Of a DNA stretch of 64,000 bases, positions 16,695 to 25,165 are shown piece by piece. The DNA lies in NCBI GenBank assembly GCA_035536995.1, contig DATLNB010000016.1, forward strand, positions 1 to 64,000. Direction: 5' to 3'. Every line of letters starts with the position of its first letter. The stretch's first letter is position 1. The translations under genes were made by a program, and so were the position numbers. Source of the DNA: AV80 sp035536995. GTDB taxonomy: Bacteria; Verrucomicrobiota; Verrucomicrobiia; Chthoniobacterales; UBA10450. The notes under the pieces were generated by a model, which was not told where the DNA came from, made no database searches, and saw nothing but the letters and a program-made list of their open reading frames with translations.

Positions 16695-17528
16695 ATGCCG
16701 AACTATGGCTATCATTTCGCTCGGGCCCAGGGGCGGGCCATCCGCGCACTCTATTCCGCATGCCTGCGAACCCTGGCCCCAATAAATCCGTCGCGGAGCT
16801 TTCCCCTCGAGGTGTTTGCCTACTCGGGCGAGGTGACCGTTCCCGAACAGGCGGCCTCCATTCGCTCCTTTCTTCGTCACGTCGGCCGTCCCGTGCGCTT
16901 TACTGTCGTCTCCGATGGGACGCACACGGAATCGAGCCGGCGTCTTCTGAGCAAGCTGGACTCCTGTGTCTCTGTCGCCGATGGGGGCGAATGGTTGCCG
17001 AAGAATCTACCGGAAAAAATCTATCCGTATCTCACTGAACACCCGACTGGCCGGCAGCTTGCGCTTATCATGTCGCTTCCGTCGGATGCGCCCGTTCTTT
17101 ATTGCGATTCCGATATTCGGTTTTTCGCGGGAGGGAACGACCTGTATTCGTATTTGGACAGATCAGATGTTCCAGCTCTTTATCAGGCCGACTGCGGCTT
17201 CTCCGGGGACGATCGCCTTCTTCATGACCGATCGGAGAAAAGCGATCCGGTAAACACCGGTTTCCTGCTCTTGTTTCGAAAACTTGATTGGGCTGTGAGC
17301 ATCGAGCGCTTTCTGGGGCTGACCGAGAACCCCACTTTCTTTACGAACCAGACGATGACCCACCTGACAATGCATCAAAGCGGCGCGGTTCCCTTTGAAT
17401 CGTCAAAGTACGTGCTGCAGCTCGACGACCAGTTCATCTATGCCGATCGTTACGCCGGTCCGGACATTGCAATGCGGCATTACGTGAATCCGGTGCGTCA
17501 CAAGTTCTGGTCTAGCCTGTTCGCGTGA
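16695..17528 (+). CDS. Putative nucleotide-diphospho-sugar transferase (glycosyltransferase-like)
   Basis: 277 residues from the ATG at 16695; the open frame begins at 16644 inside the flippase gene, so the later start is preferred. It has a GT-A-like fold signature: FAYSGEVTVPEQAASIRSF, FTVVSDGT, and a metal-binding DxD in PVLYCDSDIRFF (about residue 139). Then come NTGFLLLFRK and a C-terminal HYVNPVRHKFW. It looks like the nucleotide-diphospho-sugar transferase families related to DUF273/PF03407-type proteins, but the exact family is unsure. A sugar transfer role in EPS assembly is likely from the DxD and the context. Its stop overlaps the next gene's start (GTGA). Confidence 0.7.
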   Translation: MPNYGYHFARAQGRAIRALYSACLRTLAPINPSRSFPLEVFAYSGEVTVPEQAASIRSFLRHVGRPVRFTVVSDGTHTESSRRLLSKLDSCVSVADGGEWLPKNLPEKIYPYLTEHPTGRQLALIMSLPSDAPVLYCDSDIRFFAGGNDLYSYLDRSDVPALYQADCGFSGDDRLLHDRSEKSDPVNTGFLLLFRKLDWAVSIERFLGLTENPTFFTNQTMTHLTMHQSGAVPFESSKYVLQLDDQFIYADRYAGPDIAMRHYVNPVRHKFWSSLFA

Positions 17529-18709
17529 CGCCGCTGATGGATAAGCCGCTTCGCATCCTTGCCGTGATTAATCTCCCATGGGATCCGCGTTTGGGAGCGC
17601 CGCGCGTTTGGATCGAGCTCAGCGAGGAATGGCAAAAAGCCGGGCACACGGTAGAAAAGTTCTGCCTCACGGACGCGTTCCCTCGTCCAGCGCCTTCATC
17701 TGCGTCGGCCGCGATTCGAGCCCTTCTCTTCCCCTGGCTCGCGGCCAGATTCATCCGGCGCGATGCGCATAGGTTCGACGTGATCGACGCGCTCATCGGG
17801 ACCGTGCCTTTTTCGAAACGCTCCCTTTCCTACCCTGGGTTGCTGGTCGCCCGTTCAGTGGGGTTGTACCACCTTTACGAAAAGTTTGAGCAGATGGCCG
17901 CTAGCCGCTGGCCAAACCAGCCCCAGGGAAAACTGATTGGGCGCACCTTCTACGGCTTCTCCAATTCACGCTCTCGCGCGATGTCACGAAAGTCGATCGA
18001 GTATTGCGACCTCGTAAATGTGCCGAATGCTGACGAAGTCATCTGCGTGCGCGACGAACTTCACGTTCGCACGCCCATAACCAAACAGCCCTACGGTCTC
18101 TCTCCCCAGCGCGCGGAAGATTTGTCGCAAGCCTCAGCTGCGTCCGAAAACCGATGGAAGGGAAAAAAGGTCGCCTTTATCGGCATGTGGAGTCCGCGCA
18201 AGGGAGCGAAAGAGTGGGGAACAATTATTCGACACGTTCGAGCGCGGGTGCCTGACGCCGGTTTTCTTTTCCTTGGGACCATGATCAGGAACGAGGCAGT
18301 TTGGAGCGATTTGGAAATGGACCCATGCGATTACGTCGAGCTCGTCCCGCAGTTCGGTCCTGGGGAGCTTCCTCAATTGCTCTCGAACTGTGCCGTCGGT
18401 GCTTTTCCCAGTTATATCGAGGGGTTCGGGATGGCGGTAGTGGAGCAGCTTGCAGCTGGTTTACCGACCGTGGCGTATGATGTGCCCGGACCGCGCGACA
18501 TTCTGCGCGACTTCGCTCAGCTCCTTGTTCCTGCCGGGGAAGTAGGTGCCTTCAGCGACCGGATCGCTGAGCTGCTGACCAGCGATCTGCCGCAATATCG
18601 CGACTTCGCGAGGCGCAGTATCGAGACGGCTGCGCAATTTTCGTGGCCCGACATTGCCAGGGAAACAATCGCTGAATACCGAAAGCACTTAAACCATGCG
18701 CGAGGGTGA
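17525..18709 (+). CDS. Glycosyltransferase family 4 (GT-B)
   Basis: 394 residues with N-terminal LRILAVINLPWDPRLGAPRVW and a GT-B C-terminal half: WKGKKVAFIGMWSPRKGAKEW, YVELVPQFGPGELPQLL, and the nucleotide-sugar signature YIEGFGMAVVEQLAAGLP (first Glu near residue 299), as in GT4 retaining enzymes. The start is GTG overlapping the previous stop; an ATG at 17537 is an alternative. The stop lies 14 bases inside the next reading frame, so the genes are translationally coupled. Acts at the cytoplasmic membrane on lipid-linked intermediates by inference; the sugar cannot be told. Confidence 0.88.
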   Translation: MTPLMDKPLRILAVINLPWDPRLGAPRVWIELSEEWQKAGHTVEKFCLTDAFPRPAPSSASAAIRALLFPWLAARFIRRDAHRFDVIDALIGTVPFSKRSLSYPGLLVARSVGLYHLYEKFEQMAASRWPNQPQGKLIGRTFYGFSNSRSRAMSRKSIEYCDLVNVPNADEVICVRDELHVRTPITKQPYGLSPQRAEDLSQASAASENRWKGKKVAFIGMWSPRKGAKEWGTIIRHVRARVPDAGFLFLGTMIRNEAVWSDLEMDPCDYVELVPQFGPGELPQLLSNCAVGAFPSYIEGFGMAVVEQLAAGLPTVAYDVPGPRDILRDFAQLLVPAGEVGAFSDRIAELLTSDLPQYRDFARRSIETAAQFSWPDIARETIAEYRKHLNHARG

Positions 18710-19811
18710 TCTCGCTTTACAGATCGTTCCCTACTTGCCGGGAACTCTGGATGGTGTCGGGGATTATGCCTTGAATCTCGCCCGCGCGTTATCATCTGGG
18801 CACGGGATCACGACGACGTTTCTTGTGGCCGCCCCGAGGTCGAGCGGCGATCCGGGGTGGCGGGAGGAATACAAGGTCCTTCACGGGTTGGATCCGGCGG
18901 CCGCCGATGACCTCGCCGCCACGCATCGAAACGTTATCTTGCATTACGTGAACTACGGCTACCAGCGGCGGGGCGTTCCGTTTCGGTTGCGGCGTTTTGC
19001 AGGGGGCCTAAAGGCTCGGCTTGGCGGCCGATGGGTAACTACTTTTCACGAGCTCTACGCCTCAGGTCCCCCCTGGAGCAGCGTATTCTGGGTTCGACCC
19101 TTCCAGGTCGCGATCGCTCGCGACTTGATTGATTTGTCCGATGCCTGTGTGGTCAGCAATGTTCCGATCAAAGAAGAGATAGCGGCCCGGCGACCGGCGA
19201 AGCAGATCCATATTTTGCCGGTTATGTCGAACTTCGGCGAACCAGAGCTTGCGCCTGTGGGGGAGCGTTCCCGGAATCGCTGGGTGATCTGCGGTGGAAC
19301 GGAGCTGATTGCGCGCTCCCTGGCCCTGTTCGACAGCGTCCGAAAGCTGATTCCAGAGCATTGGGCGCCGGCGCATCTTGATGTGGTGGGCGGTCGCGCG
19401 GATCCGATTATCGGCGATAAAATCAGCCGTCTGAAACAGTCAGGCGAGTTGGCGGTGCACCATTACCCTGAAGTCACGCCGAAACTCGCTTCCGAAGTGC
19501 TCCGCCAATCTTGTTTCGGCTGGATAGATTATTTCGGCAGTGGCGATGCCTGGCCAGGGATGGTGCTGAAGTCGACGGCTTTCGCCGCGCTGTGCGCGCA
19601 CGGTGTTATTCCCGTGCTATCGCATCGCGAGGGTCCTGTGGTTATCGACGGTGACGCGCTGCCGGGTCCCTACTACCTGACGAGCAATAGGCAGAATTTC
19701 CCGGGATCATCCGAGGACATTGTCGCGATCGCGACGGGCTTCTACGAATGGTATCACCGGCAGGCCGATTCCGGCCACGCCGCAGACGTCTATGCCAGCG
19801 CCTTGAGATGA
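18696..19811 (+). CDS. Glycosyltransferase-like protein (GT-B, divergent)
   Basis: 371 residues. The N-terminus LALQIVPYLPGTLDGVGDYALNLARAL resembles GT4 enzymes acting on nucleotide sugars (the GVGDYA loop), followed by VTTFHELYASG. The C-terminal half is divergent: instead of the EGFG..E signature it has FGSGDAWPGMVLKSTAFAALCAHGVIPVLSHREG. It overlaps the previous gene by 14 bases and the next by four (ATGA). Membership of the GT-B fold is likely; catalytic competence is not assured because the usual Glu pair is missing. Confidence 0.72.
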   Translation: MREGDLALQIVPYLPGTLDGVGDYALNLARALSSGHGITTTFLVAAPRSSGDPGWREEYKVLHGLDPAAADDLAATHRNVILHYVNYGYQRRGVPFRLRRFAGGLKARLGGRWVTTFHELYASGPPWSSVFWVRPFQVAIARDLIDLSDACVVSNVPIKEEIAARRPAKQIHILPVMSNFGEPELAPVGERSRNRWVICGGTELIARSLALFDSVRKLIPEHWAPAHLDVVGGRADPIIGDKISRLKQSGELAVHHYPEVTPKLASEVLRQSCFGWIDYFGSGDAWPGMVLKSTAFAALCAHGVIPVLSHREGPVVIDGDALPGPYYLTSNRQNFPGSSEDIVAIATGFYEWYHRQADSGHAADVYASALR

Positions 19812-20704
19812 CACAGTTCGCCGAGCTCACGCTTGCCACTACGGCACACAATAATGAGACTACATCGCTCGCAATGCTTCGCTCCTTCGAGGAAAATGTC
19901 GGAGCGGCGGGCGAGATCGTTATCGTGGACGATGGATCGCGTTCGCCCTGTCGAGTTCCGGTTTTAAAAAGTCCGGTCCGCCCGATTCGGAATGAGGAAC
20001 CGCTCGGATTCTGCCGCGCTTCGGACGTCGCCTTGCGGGCTGTGCAAACCAAATATGCACTCCTCGTCGACGCCGACGTATTGTTCGAGCCAGGAGATTT
20101 TGCCGGAGGATACGCCGAATTCACCAGTGACAAGTGGGCTTGGATAAATTTTCGTCAGATAAATTTTCAAGGCATAGCGCAGGCCGGATACGAACAGCCA
20201 CTGATGCCTCCGTGGATATTTGCGGCAGGCAACCAGGCGCTGAAATTTTGGGAACGGTTTCAACGCGATCCGGAGCCCGCACCCGGTCGGCGAATCCTTG
20301 AAGTCGAGGCGGCACATTCGAGCTGTACCTTGGTCAACATGGAAGCCTTCCGCGCGGTTAACGGATTCGATCACTGGTATTGGCAGTGCCAGTCCGACAT
20401 CGACCTCAGTTTACGCCTCCGCCGGGCCGGATGGCGCGTTGGCGTCGATCTTGGTTATCGCGTCAAACATGAAGGCGCCGGCGGGAAAAGCGGGGGCGCC
20501 GCGCGCGTTCTCGACCTTTATCGATCGCGCGTTCATCTGTACGAACACTTTCATCCCACCTCGCGCCTTTATCTCCGACCGCTTCTTCTCGTCCGCCACA
20601 TCCTTGAGGTTGGATGGTTTGGCCTGGTTGCCGTGTTCAAAAACGAGCCGAGACTGCAGACGCGAATCGAAATGCTGAAAGGAGTTCTGAAAGGTTATCG
20701 CTGA
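19808..20704 (+). CDS. Glycosyltransferase family 2 (GT-A)
   Basis: 298 residues from the ATG that overlaps the previous stop (ATGA at 19808); the longer frame from 19748 lies within the upstream gene. GT2 features: LTLATTAHNNETTSLAMLRSF, EIVIVDDGSRSP, the metal site in YALLVDADVLFEPG, and the acceptor-side motif NGFDHWYWQCQSDIDLSLRLRRAGW with the ED-like catalytic region. The C-terminal half has DLYRSRVHLYEHFHPTSR, often seen in rhamnosyltransferase-like GT2 proteins. Sugar specificity unknown. Confidence 0.86.
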   Translation: MTQFAELTLATTAHNNETTSLAMLRSFEENVGAAGEIVIVDDGSRSPCRVPVLKSPVRPIRNEEPLGFCRASDVALRAVQTKYALLVDADVLFEPGDFAGGYAEFTSDKWAWINFRQINFQGIAQAGYEQPLMPPWIFAAGNQALKFWERFQRDPEPAPGRRILEVEAAHSSCTLVNMEAFRAVNGFDHWYWQCQSDIDLSLRLRRAGWRVGVDLGYRVKHEGAGGKSGGAARVLDLYRSRVHLYEHFHPTSRLYLRPLLLVRHILEVGWFGLVAVFKNEPRLQTRIEMLKGVLKGYR

Positions 20705-21398
20705 ATCTATCCCAGCCACAATTGATGCGCTCGAAACTGAGCTGGACCGACTCGTTCAGAAGAATAACGCGCAACAGCAGTCCGCCACAGATATTCCAGC
20801 GTGGATTCTGCCCGCGACCAGCTGTCGTTTTCTAGAGGAAGTTGCCGCGCTTCTTCCAGCCGGAAGCACTGCCTTCGAATTTGGGTCCGGACGCTCAACG
20901 CATTCACTCCGGCGGGCCGCCGCGGCGACTTCCAGCATCGAGGATTCCTCCGAGTGGTTAGCGCGAACAGAGGGGCTCGAGAATGGGGTGACCAAACGTG
21001 ATGCGGACTACGCCGAAGTCATCCCGCTGACTCGCTGTTGGAATCGGCTTCGGCCGATCGAATCCTTTAATGTTGCGGCGCAACGCGAATCGCTTCTCCG
21101 TTTGCAAGGGGCGCATCTGATTCTCGTCGATAGTCCCCCCAACCCCGCGAAGCGCGAACACGCGCTCTTTCTTGCGCTCGATCAGGCGCCGGTGGGCGCG
21201 GTTATCGTTCTGGACGATCTCGAAGTCGGATCCACTTCGCGCTTCGCCCAACGTCTCGCAAGTCAGAATGCAGACCGATTTCGGTTCTGGTTCGTCGAGA
21301 TAGATCACAAGCTCGGCGTTTTTTTGAAAAAGCGCGCCGGACGAATGCGCTCCCGCCCAACCTTCCGCGAGTTCGTAGGATCGTGGTTGCGCGCATGA
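20697..21398 (+). CDS. SAM-methyltransferase-like protein with unclear start codon
   Basis: The reading frame is open from 20691 to the stop at 21396-21398. It encodes a coherent protein with ILPATSCRFLEEVAALLPAG, a class I methyltransferase motif I AFEFGSGRST, a motif II-like SSIEDSSEW, LILVDSPPNPAKREHALFLA and VGAVIVLDDLEV. These motifs lie upstream of the first ordinary start in frame (GTG at 20988), so translation must begin earlier. The only candidates are rare codons: ATC at 20697 after AAGGAG-like sequences, ATC 20709, ATT 20721 or CTG 20742. The coordinate given is the earliest plausible one. The gene overlaps the end of the GT2 gene, so coupled initiation is plausible. Alternatively the 5' end is damaged. 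Confidence 0.6.
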   Translation: MAESIPATIDALETELDRLVQKNNAQQQSATDIPAWILPATSCRFLEEVAALLPAGSTAFEFGSGRSTHSLRRAAAATSSIEDSSEWLARTEGLENGVTKRDADYAEVIPLTRCWNRLRPIESFNVAAQRESLLRLQGAHLILVDSPPNPAKREHALFLALDQAPVGAVIVLDDLEVGSTSRFAQRLASQNADRFRFWFVEIDHKLGVFLKKRAGRMRSRPTFREFVGSWLRA

Positions 21399-21414
21399 AC
21401 CGGGCGGGTCTCCT

Positions 21415-22410
21415 GTGAGAATCCTTCTGGGTTCGCATTATTTCTTCCCCAGCACCGGGGGAATAGAAACCGTGACGAACTTGTTGGCGCAGCAATTCGT
21501 TGAGCTCGGGCACGAGGTGCGGGTTGTGACCACCACACCCGGTCATGGCGATTTTCCTTTCGCGGTTGTTCGGCGGCCAAGCTCCGGGGCGCTCCTTCGT
21601 GAAATTCGTTGGTGCGAGGTTTTCCTCCAAAATAACATTTCCCTGCGAACTCTGTGGCCGTTGGCGTTCGTCCACCGCCCGCTCTTTGTCATTCACCAAA
21701 CCTGGATCAGCGGGCCCGACGGCGGCATCGGCTGGCCGGAACGCCTGAAACGATTCGTCCTGCGTTACGCGGTCTCCTTTGCGATTAGCCGCTCAGTTGC
21801 CGATGCGCTTCCCGTCGAATCGACTCTGATCGGCAATCCTTATGACGACAAAGTTTTCACGGTGACGCCGCCGGTCGCGCGGGACAAACAGTTGATTTTT
21901 GTTGGGCGCCTTGTCTCTGACAAGGGCGCCGATTTGCTGCTCGAAGCATTGACAAACGTGGATGGAAAGCCCGGGCTGACAATCGCCGGCGATGGCCCGG
22001 AGCGGGCGCGGCTCGAAAAACAGGCGTCTGACCTCGGTTTGACCGGACAGGTCGATTTCGTAGGGGCGAAAGGGAGTATCGAGTTGGCGGCCATGCTGCG
22101 GCGACATCGCATATTGGTCGTGCCGTCGCGCTGGAAGGAACCGTTCGGGATTGTGGCCCTCGAAGGGATCGCGTGTGGTTGCATTGTCATCGGTTCCGCA
22201 GCCGGTGGACTCTCCGAGGCGATTGGTCGGTGTGGCATTACGGTGCCCAATGGTGATGCAGCGGCCCTGGCAGAAGCCATATCCCGTTTGCTTGCCAATC
22301 CGGCGGAATTCATCGCGCTCCAGCAGAATACCGTGGCTCACCTCGAGCGGTTCGCGCCGCAGCGCATCGCGAAATTGTTACTTGAGAGAATGACAGGGGC
22401 GTCACTGTGA
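21415..22410 (+). CDS. Glycosyltransferase family 4 (GT-B)
   Basis: 331 residues starting with GTG. N-terminal RILLGSHYFFPSTGGIETVTNLLAQ is the GT4 glycine-rich loop. The C-terminal half has LIFVGRLVSDKGADLLLEAL, LTIAGDGPERARLEKQA and the E-x7-E region WKEPFGIVALEGIACG (first Glu near residue 242). It is shorter than most GT4 proteins because the N-terminal domain is compact. It overlaps the next gene by four bases (GTGA) and belongs to the same coupled run. Donor and acceptor are unknown. Confidence 0.9.
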   Translation: MRILLGSHYFFPSTGGIETVTNLLAQQFVELGHEVRVVTTTPGHGDFPFAVVRRPSSGALLREIRWCEVFLQNNISLRTLWPLAFVHRPLFVIHQTWISGPDGGIGWPERLKRFVLRYAVSFAISRSVADALPVESTLIGNPYDDKVFTVTPPVARDKQLIFVGRLVSDKGADLLLEALTNVDGKPGLTIAGDGPERARLEKQASDLGLTGQVDFVGAKGSIELAAMLRRHRILVVPSRWKEPFGIVALEGIACGCIVIGSAAGGLSEAIGRCGITVPNGDAAALAEAISRLLANPAEFIALQQNTVAHLERFAPQRIAKLLLERMTGASL

Positions 22411-23636
22411 TCCTGGTCGTTCATCCCTTCGGCAACGCAAATGTCCGTGCGGTCATCCATGCGCTTGATGAAGCCGGCCAGCTCGGAAAATTTGTCACTG
22501 CGCTGGGCTGGTCCAGGAGCTCACGATTTCTCCAAGCCTTGCCCGGAAGGCTCCGCCGTCATTTGTCCCGGCGCGCCTACGATCTCCCCCGTTCCAAGAT
22601 CAAAACGCATCCCGCGCGCGAGACCGTTCGGCAGCTTTCCGAAAAATTCAAAGCGTCACGGCTGACCCAACATGAAACTGGTTGGGCCAGTGTCGATCGG
22701 GTCTGGGCGAAGGTCGATGCACTTGCCGCCGACTTCCTGAGGAAAAATCATAAATGTTCTCACCTGGACGGGGTATACGCATATGAAGACTGCGCGATCC
22801 GCTCCTTCGAAACCGCGAGTGAGCTCGGACAACGGCGCATCTACGATCTGCCGATTGCATATTGGGAGACAGCGCGGGCGCTCTTGGGGCAAGAAGTGCA
22901 GCGCTATCCGGAGTGGGCGCCGACACTCGAAGGGAGCCGCGATTCGCCCGAAAAACTCGCGCGAAAAACCCGCGAGCTCGAGCTGGCGGATACCGTGATT
23001 TGTCCCAGCGCCTTTGTCTTTGATTCGTTGCCGGAAGCGGCTCGTCATTCGAAGAAATGCGTGATTGCACCGTTCGGCTCGCCGCCGGTGGGCGATATCT
23101 CGGATGACAGACCCGGCGCTGGTCGCCGCTTGCGGGTTTTATTTGCAGGAGCGCTGACTCAACGGAAAGGGTTGGCTGATCTTTTTGCCGCGATGAAAAT
23201 GATTGATTCCGACGAAGTCGAGCTTGTCGTGATGGGCTCGCTGGTTCTCCCGATGGCTTTTTATCGGAATCAGTTCCCAGGATTTGTTTACGAGCCGCCT
23301 CGTCCCCATAATGCGGTTCTGGAATTGATGCGTTCCTGTGATGTTTTTATTCTGCCCTCGGTCGTCGAGGGCCGGGCCCTGGTTCAGCAGGAAGCGCTGG
23401 CCAGCGGTCTGCCCTTGATTGTGACGCGGAATGCCGGAGGAGAGGACCTTATTGTGGAAGGAAAAACCGGATTTCTGGTGCCGCCCGGCGCTCCCTCTTT
23501 GATCGCGGAAAAGATTGAATGGTTCGTAGCAAACCGCGCCCTCTTGCCTCCCATGAGAGCGGCTGCGCGCGCGAAAGCTGCTGAGCTAACCTGGGCTGGC
23601 TACGGCCAAAAAATACTCCATGCAATCGGCGACTAA
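22407..23636 (+). CDS. Glycosyltransferase family 4 (GT-B)
   Basis: 409 residues starting with GTG that overlaps the previous stop. N-terminal ILVVHPFGNANVRAVIHALDEAGQL; C-terminal RVLFAGALTQRKGLADLFAAM, ELVVMGSLVLP and the donor-binding VEGRALVQQEALASGLP (near residue 320). LIVEGKTGFLVPPGAP is a further typical GT4 motif. The stop is 17 bases inside the next frame. Role in EPS chain assembly inferred from context. Confidence 0.9.
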   Translation: MILVVHPFGNANVRAVIHALDEAGQLGKFVTALGWSRSSRFLQALPGRLRRHLSRRAYDLPRSKIKTHPARETVRQLSEKFKASRLTQHETGWASVDRVWAKVDALAADFLRKNHKCSHLDGVYAYEDCAIRSFETASELGQRRIYDLPIAYWETARALLGQEVQRYPEWAPTLEGSRDSPEKLARKTRELELADTVICPSAFVFDSLPEAARHSKKCVIAPFGSPPVGDISDDRPGAGRRLRVLFAGALTQRKGLADLFAAMKMIDSDEVELVVMGSLVLPMAFYRNQFPGFVYEPPRPHNAVLELMRSCDVFILPSVVEGRALVQQEALASGLPLIVTRNAGGEDLIVEGKTGFLVPPGAPSLIAEKIEWFVANRALLPPMRAAARAKAAELTWAGYGQKILHAIGD

Positions 23637-25041
23637 TCAGCGGGTTATCGTTTATCTCAAGAGACTCATCTGGGTCTATTTTTTCCTGCTTATCTTCGAA
23701 GGCGTCTTCCGGAAATGGCTCCTCCCTCAGTATTCCGACATTCTGCTCGTGATCCGAGATCCGGTCGTTCTCCTGATCTACGCCCTCGCGATCAAAGCGA
23801 AAATCTTTCCGCGCAACGGCTTCATTCTCGCGCTCGGAGTGATTGCGGTCCTTTCCTGGCTCGTTGCGCTGGTCGTCCTTGAGCCGTACCTGTCGCTTAG
23901 ACCGCTCATTCTCGTCACCGGCTTCGGCTTTCGATCGAATTTTCTTCATCTGCCTCTCATATTTGTGATTGGCCGCGCCTTTGAGGTCGACGATGTCAAG
24001 GCGCTCGGGCGTTGGACCCTGATCGGCCTCATCCCGATGTCCGTCCTCCTGGCGATCCAGTTTAATTCCGCGCCTGACGCCTTCATCAACCGCACCGCCG
24101 GTCTCGGGGAAACGCTGCAGATCACCGCGGGCGGCGGAAAGATTCGCCCCCCGGGGACGTTTTCATTCGTGTCCGGCGTGATCTTTTACGCCGCGATGTC
24201 TGCTTCTTTTCTGCTCTACGGTGCGCTCACTCGAGGGGTCTATCGCACCTGGCTTCTTTTTAGCGCGGGGCTCGCCCTGGCCCTGACGATTGGTGTGTCA
24301 GGCAGCCGTTCGGTCTTACTCGCGGTGCTGGTCGTTGTCGCGTCTCTCCTTGTCATCATTGTGGTTCGACCTGGAGCTGTTAATCAGTTCGGTCGCAATC
24401 TTCTCATCGTCGTGGTTGTCGGGCTGATAGTTGTTCGCTTGCCAATTTTCAATGAAGGCGTTCAAATCCTGGCCGATCGCTTTACGGCTGCGGGGGACGC
24501 GGAGGAGGGCACGATTGCCCGGGGCCTCATCGCCCGAATGCTCAGTGGGTTCACTGAAGGTTTTCTTTTGTTAGGCCGCGCTCCTATTGGCGGATATGGC
24601 CTCGGCATCGGGACAAATGGCGGAGCAAAGTTTCTCACCGGCCGCACCATATTCCTTCTAACAGAAGGCGAATGGGGCCGGGTCGTTCTGGAGAGCGGGC
24701 CAATTTTGGGCCTGGGGTTCCTTGCCTGGCGCACGCTGCTCACGATCAAGCTCGCCCTGTTTAGTTATCGTCAGCTCAAAGGCGGGGACATCCTCCCCCT
24801 GATGCTGTATTGCGCGGGCTTTATTGCTCTTCTCAACGGCCAGTTCGGCCAGCCTACGAACCTTGGTTTCGCGGTCTTTTTGAGCGGCCTTTGTCTCGCC
24901 GCGGCTAATATCTCGTCGGGACGGGCGGTATTGGACCCGCAGCCCGGAGTTTTGAAGCCCACAGCCCGGCGTTCCCGATATGCCGAGCAAATCCACAGCT
25001 CAGTCGCCCGCCGCCATCCTGATGAGTTCGCCGATCGGTGA
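23620..25041 (+). CDS. Multi-pass membrane protein, O-antigen polymerase (Wzy)-like
   Basis: 473 residues with about ten hydrophobic helices: an N-terminal RLIWVYFFLLIFEGVFRKW, several short loops, and a larger loop around residues 145-180 (NRTAGLGETLQITAGGGKIRPPGTF). LALALTIGVSGSRSVLLAV follows, whose SGSRS-like element is typical of Wzy/O-antigen ligase-type proteins. A further long loop precedes the last helices, and the C-terminal 40 residues are polar. It would link repeat units at the periplasmic face. The family is sequence-poor, so the call relies on topology, the SGSRS element and the neighbours. A second ligase-like protein is encoded at 34485. Confidence 0.75.
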   Translation: MQSATNQRVIVYLKRLIWVYFFLLIFEGVFRKWLLPQYSDILLVIRDPVVLLIYALAIKAKIFPRNGFILALGVIAVLSWLVALVVLEPYLSLRPLILVTGFGFRSNFLHLPLIFVIGRAFEVDDVKALGRWTLIGLIPMSVLLAIQFNSAPDAFINRTAGLGETLQITAGGGKIRPPGTFSFVSGVIFYAAMSASFLLYGALTRGVYRTWLLFSAGLALALTIGVSGSRSVLLAVLVVVASLLVIIVVRPGAVNQFGRNLLIVVVVGLIVVRLPIFNEGVQILADRFTAAGDAEEGTIARGLIARMLSGFTEGFLLLGRAPIGGYGLGIGTNGGAKFLTGRTIFLLTEGEWGRVVLESGPILGLGFLAWRTLLTIKLALFSYRQLKGGDILPLMLYCAGFIALLNGQFGQPTNLGFAVFLSGLCLAAANISSGRAVLDPQPGVLKPTARRSRYAEQIHSSVARRHPDEFADR

Positions 25042-25165
25042 TTACCCGCTCGATCGGCGGCAATGGGGCTTGGCGCGACTGAAGATCGGGCCGCTTGGTA
25101 TAGACTACCTCAGGCCAAACGAAACCCTCCGGTGATCGCGGTGGCGTCATCCAAACCATAGCGAC

